Assembly: GCF_022482905.1 (NCBI RefSeq)
Contig: NZ_JAKVOI010000001.1
Coordinates: 1,241,958 to 1,305,957, forward strand
From: Clostridium sp.
Lineage (GTDB): Bacteria > Bacillota > Clostridia > Clostridiales > Clostridiaceae
Direction of reading: 5' to 3'
DNA: 64,000 nucleotides
The position numbers and the translations under genes are program-made. Shown piece by piece: positions 54,930 through 62,655 of this stretch (positions are counted from its first letter, which is position 1; each line of letters begins with the position of its first letter). Under the pieces are notes generated by a model. It saw nothing but the letters and a program-made list of their open reading frames with translations. It ran no database searches and was not told the DNA's origin.

Positions 54930-54951
54930 TTTTGTCACAATTTTGTTACAA
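54930..54951. promoter_or_regulatory. Tandem 11-bp repeat upstream of the exporter operon
   Basis: TTTTGTCACAA and TTTTGTTACAA follow each other with one mismatch (minus strand TTGTAACAAAA TTGTGACAAAA), about 65-85 bp before the HlyD start. Direct 11-bp repeats are the usual site form for OmpR/PhoB-type response regulators. No two-component genes are in the window. Confidence 0.5.
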
Positions 54952-54970
54952 TATTATTAATATTTTATGT

Positions 54971-54997
54971 AAAAAAATAAAGCCACGTTTCCGGGGC
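54971..54997 (-). terminator. Terminator for the ECF S-component transcript
   Basis: On the minus strand GCCCCG GAAA CGTGGC forms a 6-bp stem with one mismatch, followed by TTTATTTTTTT. A second stem (AGCTTCA...TGAAGCT, about 55031-55080) lies nearer the gene. Confidence 0.65.
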
Positions 54998-55091
54998 AAT
55001 GATTATTTTATGAAATATATAAATTAATAGCAACAAGAGCTTCAATAGACATTACAAAACTGCACTGTCCACTGAAGCTTTTATATATTGT

Positions 55092-55586
55092 CTAAGCTTT
55101 TCCAAGATTGACTTTCAATGTTCTGGCCAGCGTACTTACAAGTGTAAAAGCAATAACTCCATCAACTATATGGTGAGCAAAGGTACCTGCTCCAACTACT
55201 ACAAGTACTTTGAACATGGTAAATCCAAACGGTATTACAAATATTGCCTCCAGGATAGCATGCACAGGTGCAGTCAAAGCAATGACTTTTTTAAATGACA
55301 CACCTTTTTTCAGCAAAACAGCCCCTAAAAGTCCAACAAATATATGACTTGATGCCCTTGCTGCAATTACAGCCGGACTTGTTATTAAAAAACCAACTGC
55401 AGAGCCTATCCCAACTATTACAGCTGGTACCGGTCCAAGAAACATAGATAAAAACATAGGAACATGAGAAGCCAGTGTAGCACTGAAAGGTCCTAATTGA
55501 ATTTTCAGAAAACCAAAAGCCGTTGGTATTATGATTGCGAGAGCAGTTAAAAGTCCTGCATAGGTCAATTTCTTTATATTATCCAT
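55092..55586 (-). CDS. ECF transporter S component, substrate unknown
   Basis: This 164-aa membrane protein has six hydrophobic segments, starting MDNIKKLTYAGLLTALAIIIP. It has the LGPFSATLASHVPMFLSMFLGP segment seen in ECF-type vitamin-binding subunits, and is Gly/Pro-rich later. Energising EcfA/EcfT subunits are not here, as is normal for group II ECF transporters. I cannot identify the vitamin; resemblance to NiaX-like or other small S components is only general. SD TAGGAGG. Confidence 0.75.
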   Translation of the reverse strand: MDNIKKLTYAGLLTALAIIIPTAFGFLKIQLGPFSATLASHVPMFLSMFLGPVPAVIVGIGSAVGFLITSPAVIAARASSHIFVGLLGAVLLKKGVSFKKVIALTAPVHAILEAIFVIPFGFTMFKVLVVVGAGTFAHHIVDGVIAFTLVSTLARTLKVNLGKA

Positions 55587-55754
55587 TTATTATTCCTCCT
55601 ACTTCATGTATATACATGAGTATATACTATTTTGTTCTTATTGTAAACCTGCTTAATTAAAATACACCAGATAAACACCTGAAAGTATCAATTGCTTGTT
55701 GTCAGCAATAAATGTATAATTTACTTATAATATTCATTTCAGGAGGTACAGAAC

Positions 55755-56228
55755 TTGTCAGTAAGAGAAGTATTAAAATACGGGAATAAAACTTTAAAAA
55801 GGGTGAGCAGAAGAGTTGAAAAAATAGATGACACTATATTGGATACAGTAGAAGATCTTAGGGATACTCTAAAAGAGGATGCAGGCGGTATAGGACTTTC
55901 AGCACCACAGATAGGCGTACTGAAAAGAATCATACTCATAGATTTAAAAGAGGAAGACTTTACCCCAATTGTATTGATAAACCCTAAAATCATAAAAAAA
56001 ATAGGACATGAGGAAAGCGTTGAAGGCTGCCTGAGCTATCCCGGCTATGAAGGAATTGTAATACGTCCAAAAAAAGTAATTGTAACCGGACTAAATTTAG
56101 ATGACAAGGAAGTAAACTATACTGCAGATGGTCTTCTGGCAAAGGCTTTCTGTCACGAAATAGATCACTTAGACGGAATACTGTACATGGAAAAAGCTAA
56201 AAAAATATACAAATTAGATAAAAAGTAA
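55755..56228 (+). CDS. def: Peptide deformylase
   Basis: Removes the formyl group from nascent proteins. The 157-aa protein has motif 1 GIGLSAPQIG, motif 2 EGCLSYPG (Cys ligand) and motif 3 HEIDHLDG (two His ligands and catalytic Glu). It begins with TTG 55755, 7 nt after AGGAGGT. It is a short single-gene unit convergent with the CC-motif gene, and no fmt gene is adjacent. Confidence 0.96.
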   Translation: MSVREVLKYGNKTLKRVSRRVEKIDDTILDTVEDLRDTLKEDAGGIGLSAPQIGVLKRIILIDLKEEDFTPIVLINPKIIKKIGHEESVEGCLSYPGYEGIVIRPKKVIVTGLNLDDKEVNYTADGLLAKAFCHEIDHLDGILYMEKAKKIYKLDKK

Positions 56229-56232
56229 AAAA

Positions 56233-56535
56233 TCACAAGTATTTTACAGAAACTCCCTTTGCTCCAAATACCGTTCCAAGCAAGGGAAGTTTTATCTTTT
56301 GATATATTGTTATCTTATCTTCAAACTCCAATCCATTTTCTATAAATACGTTTATCCCCTTATAGCTCTCCAGCTTATATCCTGTATATACTTCAGGAAA
56401 CTTTTTTATAAACTCAACAGATATTTCTTTTACTTCCATAGAACAGCATCCACTTGATGCTGAAATTGTTCTTACTAAAAATCCACCTCTATTTTTCTTT
56501 GCATACTCCAACGCTTTATCATCAATATAAACCAT
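56233..56535 (-). CDS. CC-motif / HesB-like small protein
   Basis: This 100-aa protein resembles clostridial CC/Se-motif (seleno)protein or HesB-like proteins: VRTISASSGCCSMEVKEIS carries a C30-C31 pair at a position where some relatives have selenocysteine. A redox or metal-handling role is plausible but unproven. It starts 1 nt after the end of the radical SAM gene, so it is co-transcribed. Confidence 0.6.
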   Translation of the reverse strand: MVYIDDKALEYAKKNRGGFLVRTISASSGCCSMEVKEISVEFIKKFPEVYTGYKLESYKGINVFIENGLEFEDKITIYQKIKLPLLGTVFGAKGVSVKYL

Positions 56536-56536
56536 T

Positions 56537-58243
56537 TTATCTCTCCTTTAATATTATTCTTGTTTCATTTTCTCCATAGAACAATATGTACTCTTCCTGC
56601 CTGATTATAACTCCTTTATTTATGAAACTATCCATATCTATAAAAAACTTTTCCAGATGATAATTCCCGCAAATATGTATTCCACCATTCTGAAGCCTGT
56701 CTTTTATCCTCTTTTCCTCACTTCTTAATCTGCTTCTCTCCAGAAAATCTGGAAGCCATCTCTTTTTATTGAACTTTAAATAATCATACTTTATTATTTC
56801 CTTCAATTCAAAATTTTCATTTTTGAGATATTCTTCGTTGAATTCCAGAAATACTTTATAGTACTGGAGAACAGATATATTCCTATTTAAATATCCTTTA
56901 TCATAAAAAAACATTCCCAATCTGGAATAAAAATCAAAGGGGGTTTCAAATATGTTTAAAAAATATTTTATTATATTCTCAAATTTTCCAGAATTATAAT
57001 ATTTATCAACCATTTTATCAACTTTTTTCAAAGTACATATTTCATCATAACTTATAGAATTTGTTTTGAGCACTTCATAAGGCGGATATGGTGAATATAC
57101 TATTCCCCACTTTCCGCATTCATCTCTCATTGAAGATCCTTTTAAAAGTTTTAAAAATCCAAGCTGAAGCTTTTCAGGATTAATGGAATAAACATCATTA
57201 AAAGAGTTCTTAAATGATTCAAAGTTTTCTCCAGGAAGACCCGCTATCAAGTCTAGATGCTGATTTATATTATAGAATTCCTGTATCCTTTTTACTTTAT
57301 TCTCTATATCACAGAATTTGACTTTCCTGTTTATATTTTTAAGCACTTCCCAATTAGTAGTCTGAACTCCAACCTCCAGCTGTATTCTTCCCTCCGGAGC
57401 TCTATTCAACAATTCTATCTCCTCATCCGTAAGTATATCTGCTGAAATTTCAAAATGAAAAGTCGCATCAATATCTTTTCCTATTAAAAATCTCCATATG
57501 TCCATTGCAAATAGAGGATTGCAGTTAAAAGTTCTATCTACAAATTTTATTAGTTTGATTCCCTTCCCTATTAAAAAATCGAGTTCTCTTTTTACTCTTT
57601 CTCTATTCAAGAATCTAACACCTTTTGTAGTAGATGACAGACAATAACTGCAATTGAATGGACATCCTCTGGAAGATTCATAATATACTATCTTGTTGTC
57701 CAGATTATCATTCCTGTCATAGGGAAAAGCAATGCTGTTCATGTCCATAGCCTCTCTGTCTCCATTAAATATAACTTTATCATCTCCTTTGAAGCACAGT
57801 CCTTTTATGTTTTTGATATTTACGGCGTGTCTTTCTGAAACATCTGATTTCTTGATTCTTTGAAGCTCAAAATCAACTAAATCATAATAGGTCTGTTCAC
57901 CCTCTCCAGATATCACATAATCTCCTGAGTTCACTTCCAGGAACTCTCTGGAACTATATGAAACCTCCGGACCACCATAGCATATTTTTATATTCGAATC
58001 TATAAGTTTGACAAGCCTTGCAAGAGATGTGCAAAAATCTATATTCCATATATAACAAGATAGTCCAACCATGTCAGGCTTTTCTCTCATTATCTCTTCC
58101 AGTATTTTTTCTCTTCTGTCGTTTATAGAAAATTCCTTTATTGTGCAGTCATATTTCAATTCTCCCGTAAATGCCTTTAAATATCTGACTGCCAGATTGC
58201 TGTGAATAAATTTCGCGTTTATAGCTACAAGCACCACTTTCAT
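56537..58243 (-). CDS. B12-binding-domain radical SAM protein (DUF4080)
   Basis: This 568-aa protein has an N-terminal cobalamin-binding-like Rossmann domain (MKVVLVAINAKFIHSNLAVR; ICYGGPEVSYSSREFL) and a radical SAM core with C194, C198 and C201 (SSRGCPFNCSYC), then a C-terminal DUF4080-like region. Relatives are uncharacterised; the cobalamin fold may only be structural, as no DxHxxG motif is evident. The product is not inferable. It precedes the CC-motif gene in one transcript. Confidence 0.8.
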   Translation of the reverse strand: MKVVLVAINAKFIHSNLAVRYLKAFTGELKYDCTIKEFSINDRREKILEEIMREKPDMVGLSCYIWNIDFCTSLARLVKLIDSNIKICYGGPEVSYSSREFLEVNSGDYVISGEGEQTYYDLVDFELQRIKKSDVSERHAVNIKNIKGLCFKGDDKVIFNGDREAMDMNSIAFPYDRNDNLDNKIVYYESSRGCPFNCSYCLSSTTKGVRFLNRERVKRELDFLIGKGIKLIKFVDRTFNCNPLFAMDIWRFLIGKDIDATFHFEISADILTDEEIELLNRAPEGRIQLEVGVQTTNWEVLKNINRKVKFCDIENKVKRIQEFYNINQHLDLIAGLPGENFESFKNSFNDVYSINPEKLQLGFLKLLKGSSMRDECGKWGIVYSPYPPYEVLKTNSISYDEICTLKKVDKMVDKYYNSGKFENIIKYFLNIFETPFDFYSRLGMFFYDKGYLNRNISVLQYYKVFLEFNEEYLKNENFELKEIIKYDYLKFNKKRWLPDFLERSRLRSEEKRIKDRLQNGGIHICGNYHLEKFFIDMDSFINKGVIIRQEEYILFYGENETRIILKER

Positions 58244-58314
58244 TATAAGTATAATCTCCTCTCAAGCACCTGTTTGCACTATAGAATATAATAGCATAAA
58301 TCCGATATATTATG

Positions 58315-59058
58315 TTAGACATCTGCAATAACTCTTAACCTCCTATAATCAGCAATCCAACATGTTCCATTCCATAGTTCATCACGTACCTTCGCCATTA
58401 AATTTTTTAATATTAAATTCTGTTCACTGGCTGAGAATCTCTCCAAATCTGCTTCAAAAAATTGCATGGCCCAATTATATAATCCCTTGTTTCCATTTTT
58501 TAAAGGTGTTGGACGGTCAAAATCATAAATCTTTTTAATAGAAAATCCGTTTTTTATCAGCAGCTGGCTAAAGGTATCAACTGTCGGGAAAGTAAATCTC
58601 GAGTTGTAGGTTATGCCCATGTCCTGTAATACAGCGCTAAACCCCTGTTCTATGATTTTGATATTTCCATATGCTCCAAACTCACAAATGAGTTTCCCGG
58701 GGGACTTTAATGAATCTTTGATTTTCCGAAGCAATAGGTCATGATTTGAAATCCAGTGAAATACGGCATTTGAAAAAACAACATCCCATTTCTGTTCACA
58801 AGGTATCTCCAGTGCATCCATAACCTGAAAATCAAGATTGGGATAAGCCTGCCTTGCTTTTTCAATCATTTCTGAAGAACTGTCTATCCCCAAAACATAA
58901 TCACACAGCTTTGCAATTTCAGCAGTCAATACACCGGTTCCACACCCTAAATCAAGAATCTTTTGCGTCCTATCATCTTGAATAAACTCCAAAAGGTCCT
59001 TGCCATATTCAGCCACAAAGTCATGCTTACTATCATATAATTTTGAATTCCACTTCAT
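58315..59058 (-). CDS. SAM-dependent methyltransferase (class I, type 11/25)
   Basis: This 247-aa protein has the SAM-binding motif ILDLGCGTGVLTAEIA (about 38-53), GIDSSSEMIEKARQ, and VFSNAVFHWI, like trans-aconitate 2-methyltransferase family members. The substrate is unknown. ATG 59058 (MKWNSKLY) is used because GGAGGG is about 5 nt upstream; an in-frame ATG at 59070 overlaps that SD. No partner gene is next to it. Confidence 0.85.
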   Translation of the reverse strand: MKWNSKLYDSKHDFVAEYGKDLLEFIQDDRTQKILDLGCGTGVLTAEIAKLCDYVLGIDSSSEMIEKARQAYPNLDFQVMDALEIPCEQKWDVVFSNAVFHWISNHDLLLRKIKDSLKSPGKLICEFGAYGNIKIIEQGFSAVLQDMGITYNSRFTFPTVDTFSQLLIKNGFSIKKIYDFDRPTPLKNGNKGLYNWAMQFFEADLERFSASEQNLILKNLMAKVRDELWNGTCWIADYRRLRVIADV

Positions 59059-59239
59059 ATTTCCCTCCATTATATTTCTATATTTCTGATTTTTAACTCA
59101 ATCATTCCATTTCTTGCACACATCAAGCCATTTTAAGTACCTTGAGTGTTTTTCTAACTCTTCTATATGTTAGTTCAATAGCGCTGCTGCTGCTCCCACA
59201 AGCCGGATAGACAGTTTCAAAAAGAAGCTTACGTACTTA
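59059..59239 (-). other. Intergenic stretch with a possible decayed coding remnant
   Basis: In the minus strand around 59120-59225, one frame reads YPACGSSSSAIELTYRRV and RKTLKVLKMA before a stop, and another ends LVGAAAALLN. It looks like the C-terminus of some small gene without its start. I could not identify it. Confidence 0.25.
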
Positions 59240-59626
59240 CTATATAATTTTCGCAAAAATTTCATGTATATTTCCATCTGGATCAGCAAATAGTGCTGTT
59301 CTTTGATTCCAAGGCATATCTTGTGGTTCATGAACAGAAATTGCTCCTTTGGAGATTAACTTCTTAAATGATTCATCAACATCATTAGGATTTTCACATG
59401 GAAAAGCAAGTTCAAAGCCCTGCCCAGATGACTCTTCCCTATATTCGCTACTATACACATACATAACATCTCTCATACACATAGCAAATCTTACTCCATC
59501 GTTTTCAAATTCAACATAATTACCAAGGTCATTTTCAATTCTAAACTCAAGAACTTGATTGTAGAATTTTTTCATTTTATCTATATCATTTGTCCAAATT
59601 GTAATAAGATTAATTTGTGCTTTCAT
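59240..59626 (-). CDS. VOC-family (glyoxalase/bleomycin resistance-like) protein
   Basis: This 128-aa protein has paired beta-alpha-beta-beta-beta modules: INLITIWTNDIDKMKKFYNQVL in the first and FADPDGNIHEIFAKI in the second, with metal-type residues. It resembles the truncated protein at the right edge of the window. Substrate unknown. GGGG precedes ATG 59626. The 59627-59795 gap upstream contains a remnant reading DNAMQKIAADLNA. Confidence 0.8.
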   Translation of the reverse strand: MKAQINLITIWTNDIDKMKKFYNQVLEFRIENDLGNYVEFENDGVRFAMCMRDVMYVYSSEYREESSGQGFELAFPCENPNDVDESFKKLISKGAISVHEPQDMPWNQRTALFADPDGNIHEIFAKII

Positions 59627-59795
59627 CGTATATTTTTCCCCTTTCTTAATTTAACTTATAGTTCGCTTTAATGTACATTTATGAATTAAGCATTTAAATC
59701 AGCTGCAATTTTCTGCATTGCATTATCATCTTATTCTACATAAATTATACAATACACCTGCTAAATTAAAGTAATTTTTCTAGGAAATAATCCTT

Positions 59796-59987
59796 TCATT
59801 CCAGTATAAAAAGTTCTTCTACTGCCACCTGTAGATATTTTGCCAGTTTCATAGCCAGCTCAAGGGTTGGATTGTACTTGTCGTTCTCTATGGCTATAAT
59901 GGTCTGCCTTGTAACCCCAATAACCTTTGCCAGTTCCTCCTGAGTCATACCATATTTTTTTCGATAATATCTTATATGATTTTTCAT
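59796..59987 (-). CDS. XRE-family HTH transcriptional regulator
   Basis: This 63-aa protein is essentially one helix-turn-helix domain: MTQEELAKVIGVTRQTIIAIENDKYNPTLELAMKLAKYL, the form of the YozG/Xre small regulators. It is the downstream partner of a membrane protein, 3 nt after its stop, with SD TTGGAGG inside the preceding gene's end. It is probably autoregulatory through the operators at 60512 and 60556. Confidence 0.9.
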   Translation of the reverse strand: MKNHIRYYRKKYGMTQEELAKVIGVTRQTIIAIENDKYNPTLELAMKLAKYLQVAVEELFILE

Positions 59988-59990
59988 ATA

Positions 59991-60485
59991 CTATCCTCCA
60001 AGTTTTACAAGTACTAAAAATCTAGCCAGCATATAGACTATAAAAATAAATATCAACATAATTGCCGCAGGTCCAATGACACCATACTTTATTATATCCA
60101 TAACTGCCCATATAACAAAATATATAGATATATAAGTCATACCTATTTCAATACTTTTTGCAGAGACCACTTTTTCCCTTTCATCCATAAATCTAAATTT
60201 ATTGTCACCACTTACTATGGGCCTGCTTTCTCCTCCAAAACGTCTGTTTATAATCATTTGTGAAATAAATATTATAATAATCTGCGTACTCATTATAAAA
60301 GTAAAGCCATTCCTTATACCTTCATCAATATGGATTTTTATATGCCAGCCGTAAAATGCAACTATATCTCCAAGTAGACTCTGTACAATTATTAGACAAA
60401 ACATAAGTAATGCTACTATCAAATTACTGTATTGAACTGCAACAGCATACGCACTTTTTTCACGTTCATCTTTCTTTCTAAACAA
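59991..60485 (-). CDS. Membrane protein of an XRE-linked two-gene unit
   Basis: This 164-aa protein has four hydrophobic segments and a charged N-terminus (FRKKDEREKSAYAVA). A conserved SDEREK-like segment recurs (FMDEREKVVSAKSIEIG). Such pairs of a membrane protein and small XRE regulator are common in clostridia, with unknown role. It starts with TTG 60485; AAGGAGGTGA lies 6 nt upstream. Upstream is a strong promoter with repeated operators. Confidence 0.7.
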   Translation of the reverse strand: MFRKKDEREKSAYAVAVQYSNLIVALLMFCLIIVQSLLGDIVAFYGWHIKIHIDEGIRNGFTFIMSTQIIIIFISQMIINRRFGGESRPIVSGDNKFRFMDEREKVVSAKSIEIGMTYISIYFVIWAVMDIIKYGVIGPAAIMLIFIFIVYMLARFLVLVKLGG

Positions 60486-60511
60486 TCTAATTCACCTCCT
60501 TATGTAAAAAT

Positions 60512-60524
60512 ATCTTTACATTTA
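60512..60524. promoter_or_regulatory. XRE operator repeat A
   Basis: ATCTTTACATTTA (minus strand TAAATGTAAAGAT) overlaps the end of the -10 region. It is repeated exactly at 60556-60568. An overlapping dyad ATGTAAA/TTTACAT lies at about 60502-60521. Confidence 0.6.
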
Positions 60525-60552
60525 TAATATAGTGCTTTTTGAAAAATGTCAA
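60524..60552 (-). promoter_or_regulatory. Promoter of the membrane protein/XRE operon
   Basis: Minus strand TTGACA (60547-60552) and TATTAT (60524-60529) with 17-bp spacing, about 40 bp before the TTG start. Identical operator repeats flank it. Confidence 0.75.
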
Positions 60553-60555
60553 TAC

Positions 60556-60568
60556 ATCTTTACATTTA
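60556..60568. promoter_or_regulatory. XRE operator repeat B
   Basis: Exact copy of the 13-mer at 60512-60524, 44 bp away (about four helical turns), just upstream of the -35. Confidence 0.6.
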
Positions 60569-60586
60569 AAAAATATTTTTTACACA

Positions 60587-60625
60587 AAAAAAGCCTGAAG
60601 TACTTTTAAGTTACAGTATCCCAAG
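60587..60625 (-). terminator. Terminator after nitroreductase gene
   Basis: Minus strand AAGCTTGGGATACT and AGTACTTCAGGCTT form an imperfect stem followed by TTTTTTT, 38 bp after the nitroreductase stop. Confidence 0.65.
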
Positions 60626-60662
60626 CTTTTATAAATCATATAAAAAAACAATCAAATAGTAT

Positions 60663-61199
60663 TCAGTCTATAAACTGCAAAATCTCCTCCAGGTTCTTGC
60701 GAATTTTGCTGCGGAGTTTTGTATCTGCAGAGTATCCAACACTTATTACCAGCCTTATCCTCTTAGAGCTTGGTATGTCAAGCAGTTTCTTGAGTTTTTT
60801 CTCATTAAACCAACCCATAATACAGGTCGACAATCCCTGTTCAGTAGCCGCAAGACATAGATAAGCCGATGCAATGCCAATATCAATGGAAGAATAATCC
60901 TGATCTTTGATTGTTCCTCCGATTCGAGCCTTAATATCTCCTTTTTCTTCCAGTACAATGACAAAGGAAGGACATTTATCCGTAAATTTATTCATGCCAA
61001 TATCCTGAAGGCACTTTGCCACTTTAAAGGATAGTTCCCTGTTATTTACAACTATGAATTTCCAGGGCTGCCCGTTACAAGCTGAAGGGGCAATTCGACA
61101 TGCCTCTATGCAGGAAATCAATTTCTCCTTTTCCACCTGTTTATCCAGATAATTTCTGCAGCTCTCACGCTGTTCAATCAAATTAAAATAATTGGTCAT
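60663..61199 (-). CDS. Nitroreductase-family protein
   Basis: This 178-aa FMN enzyme has the N-terminal RESCRNYLDKQ, PSACNGQPWKFIVV (FMN binding), GIASAYLCLAATEQGLSTCIMGW and a C-terminal IRLVISVGYSAD. The substrate is not known. SD GAAAGGGG upstream of ATG 61199. It is a single-gene unit. Confidence 0.88.
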   Translation of the reverse strand: MTNYFNLIEQRESCRNYLDKQVEKEKLISCIEACRIAPSACNGQPWKFIVVNNRELSFKVAKCLQDIGMNKFTDKCPSFVIVLEEKGDIKARIGGTIKDQDYSSIDIGIASAYLCLAATEQGLSTCIMGWFNEKKLKKLLDIPSSKRIRLVISVGYSADTKLRSKIRKNLEEILQFID

Positions 61200-61277
61200 A
61201 AATACACCCCTTTCAATAGAATATCTGCATTCCAGTACTTTCCAATATTTTTTCGTTTTTCCTTTGAATTAGTCCAC

Positions 61278-62063
61278 CTAATAAGAAGATTGCGGCTCAA
61301 ATATTCTCCTGGATTTAATGACAAAGAGCAATAATGCTATAGCTGACAGGGCAACAATAATCTCTGTTCCTGCTATGCTGAATTTCCCAATCTGGTATAA
61401 AGCAGGAAAGAAATCTATTAAAGCATGACCCAATATTGCAATAAATAGATAAAGAATTTTTTTGTTTTTAACTGCATAAAGTACTAAAATACTACCTGCC
61501 AAGTGGATTATAATTGCAAAAATTCTTTCTATACCTCCAACGGCAAATAAACTTGGTGAAGTGTTTATGAGTGAACTTCTAACTGCTTCTAAAGACTGCT
61601 TAGCAGCAGGAGTACTCGCTGTAGTCAATAAATTATTAAAACCATTGCTGTTTATAAGATTTGACAATACTAAATTTTGTACATTGGGCACAACGCCTAT
61701 CAAAACAGCTTCAATTCCTCCATGACCTATACCAAATGCCAGGCCATTTTTCCACTCTAATTTGCCTTTTAAAAAGAACTTCATAGAAATAAATCTTCCT
61801 ACTTCTTCAAAAATGCCCGCAGCTAAAGCTCCGTAAATAGCAAAAACTATTGTTGTAGTACTAATTAAATTATTACCTATTACTGCTACATGTATAGCCT
61901 TTTCTAAAATCTGCGAAAATACAATGAAGGTTAATATACCTAGTCCTACTGTCTTTATAGAAATATTATACTTTTTTCTAGCATATATGAATAATGCAAC
62001 CGGAACTAAAATCGAGACTAATGCAGAAAATGCTATAAATACTATTGATAATGAACCAACCAT
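61278..62063 (-). CDS. YhfC-family intramembrane protein
   Basis: This 261-aa membrane protein has about seven hydrophobic segments with the YhfC/PrsW-like motifs FEEVGRFISMKFFLKG, FGIGHGGIEAVLIG and LGHALIDFFPA, which supply Glu-Glu and His residues for a possible metalloprotease site. Relatives are often annotated as putative intramembrane metalloproteases; activity is unproven. SD GAGGGG. Confidence 0.8.
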   Translation of the reverse strand: MVGSLSIVFIAFSALVSILVPVALFIYARKKYNISIKTVGLGILTFIVFSQILEKAIHVAVIGNNLISTTTIVFAIYGALAAGIFEEVGRFISMKFFLKGKLEWKNGLAFGIGHGGIEAVLIGVVPNVQNLVLSNLINSNGFNNLLTTASTPAAKQSLEAVRSSLINTSPSLFAVGGIERIFAIIIHLAGSILVLYAVKNKKILYLFIAILGHALIDFFPALYQIGKFSIAGTEIIVALSAIALLLFVIKSRRIFEPQSSY

Positions 62064-62203
62064 ATGAATCCCCTCTGTTTTTAGTTTTACCTATATTTCA
62101 AAGCAGCTAATAATTTAACAAGCCTTATTTATTGCTTTGATTTCGCAACATGAAACCTTTACGTCGATATTTTTTTGGCTTCTCTTCAAATCTTTGTCCC
62201 TCA

Positions 62204-62220
62204 TCCCTGTTGAAGGGAGG
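62204..62220 (+). promoter_or_regulatory. Hairpin sequestering the toxin SD
   Basis: TCCCT (62204-62208) pairs with AGGGA (62214-62218) over a GTTGA loop, hiding the SD AGGGAGG (62214-62220). Such occlusion is typical of type I toxin mRNAs. Confidence 0.5.
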
Positions 62221-62227
62221 TAATACA

Positions 62228-62326
62228 ATGAGTAATGACATCTTAATGTTACTTTTTGAGGCAGGATTATTCCTGATTTCACTGTTAACATTTGTAGTAT
62301 TACTTATTAAAGAAATAAAAAAATAG
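62228..62326 (+). CDS. Putative holin-like type I toxin (TxpA/BsrG-like)
   Basis: This 32-residue peptide (MSNDILMLLFEAGLFLISLL, continuing TFVVLLIKEIKK) is one hydrophobic helix with a basic tail, like the putative holin-like toxins of Bacillus and Clostridium (TxpA, BsrG). Such peptides insert into the membrane. GGGAGG is 7 nt upstream. An antisense RNA is predicted downstream. No confident promoter was found for the toxin mRNA. The minus strand also has a 71-codon frame here, which I regard as a shadow. Confidence 0.7.
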   Translation: MSNDILMLLFEAGLFLISLLTFVVLLIKEIKK

Positions 62327-62383
62327 TAGCCCTTCTGCAAATGGTAGCTACTATTTTCTAATTAAACATTAAATAGTGATATC

Positions 62384-62399
62384 AGTTGCCTAGGCAACT
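62384..62399. repeat. Perfect 16-bp palindrome in the toxin-antitoxin overlap
   Basis: AGTTGCCTAGGCAACT is its own reverse complement. In RNA it would form the same hairpin in both toxin mRNA 3' end and antisense RNA, a possible kissing contact; as DNA it also has the size of a MarR-type operator. Confidence 0.6.
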
Positions 62400-62411
62400 A
62401 GATTGTATACT

Positions 62412-62440
62412 ACAGGATGCTGGGAACATCCTGTTTTTAT
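62412..62440 (+). terminator. Terminator of the toxin mRNA
   Basis: ACAGGATG (62412-62419) and CATCCTGT (62427-62434) form an 8-bp stem followed by TTTTATTTTT. The 62441-62655 stretch after it is AT-rich and shows no gene. Confidence 0.75.
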
Positions 62441-62655
62441 TTTTCTTCTTTGTATTTATATTATAACACATTTTATAATTTAAAATCATATTTTCTTAAA
62501 ATTTTAGTAAACATTATCTTTAGTATAATTTCTTAATCCCACTCATATCAATTCATTACACAAAAAGCCTCCATCATTTGTGGTAAGGTTCACTGTAACT
62601 ATATAACCGGATAACTTAAAGGAGATATATTGACTATTTATGCTCTTCTACGTAG

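Larger units (their letters stand above)
62317..62455 (-). ncRNA. Predicted antisense antitoxin RNA (RatA-like)
   Basis: On the minus strand an extended -10 TGTTATAAT (62460-62468) would start a transcript near 62453. It runs towards the toxin 3' end and terminates at the AATAGTAGC/GCTACTATT stem (62320-62357) followed by seven T. The toxin mRNA should end at the stem ACAGGATG/CATCCTGT with TTTTATTTTT (62412-62440). The two RNAs would then overlap by about 120 nt at their 3' ends, as in TxpA/RatA. The -35 is weak; the RNA is inferred. Confidence 0.55.

Noticed and set aside
62125-62340. Minus-strand frame of 71 codons opposite the holin-like toxin
   Set aside because: No SD or recognisable domain; the plus-strand toxin with SD and terminators explains the region better.
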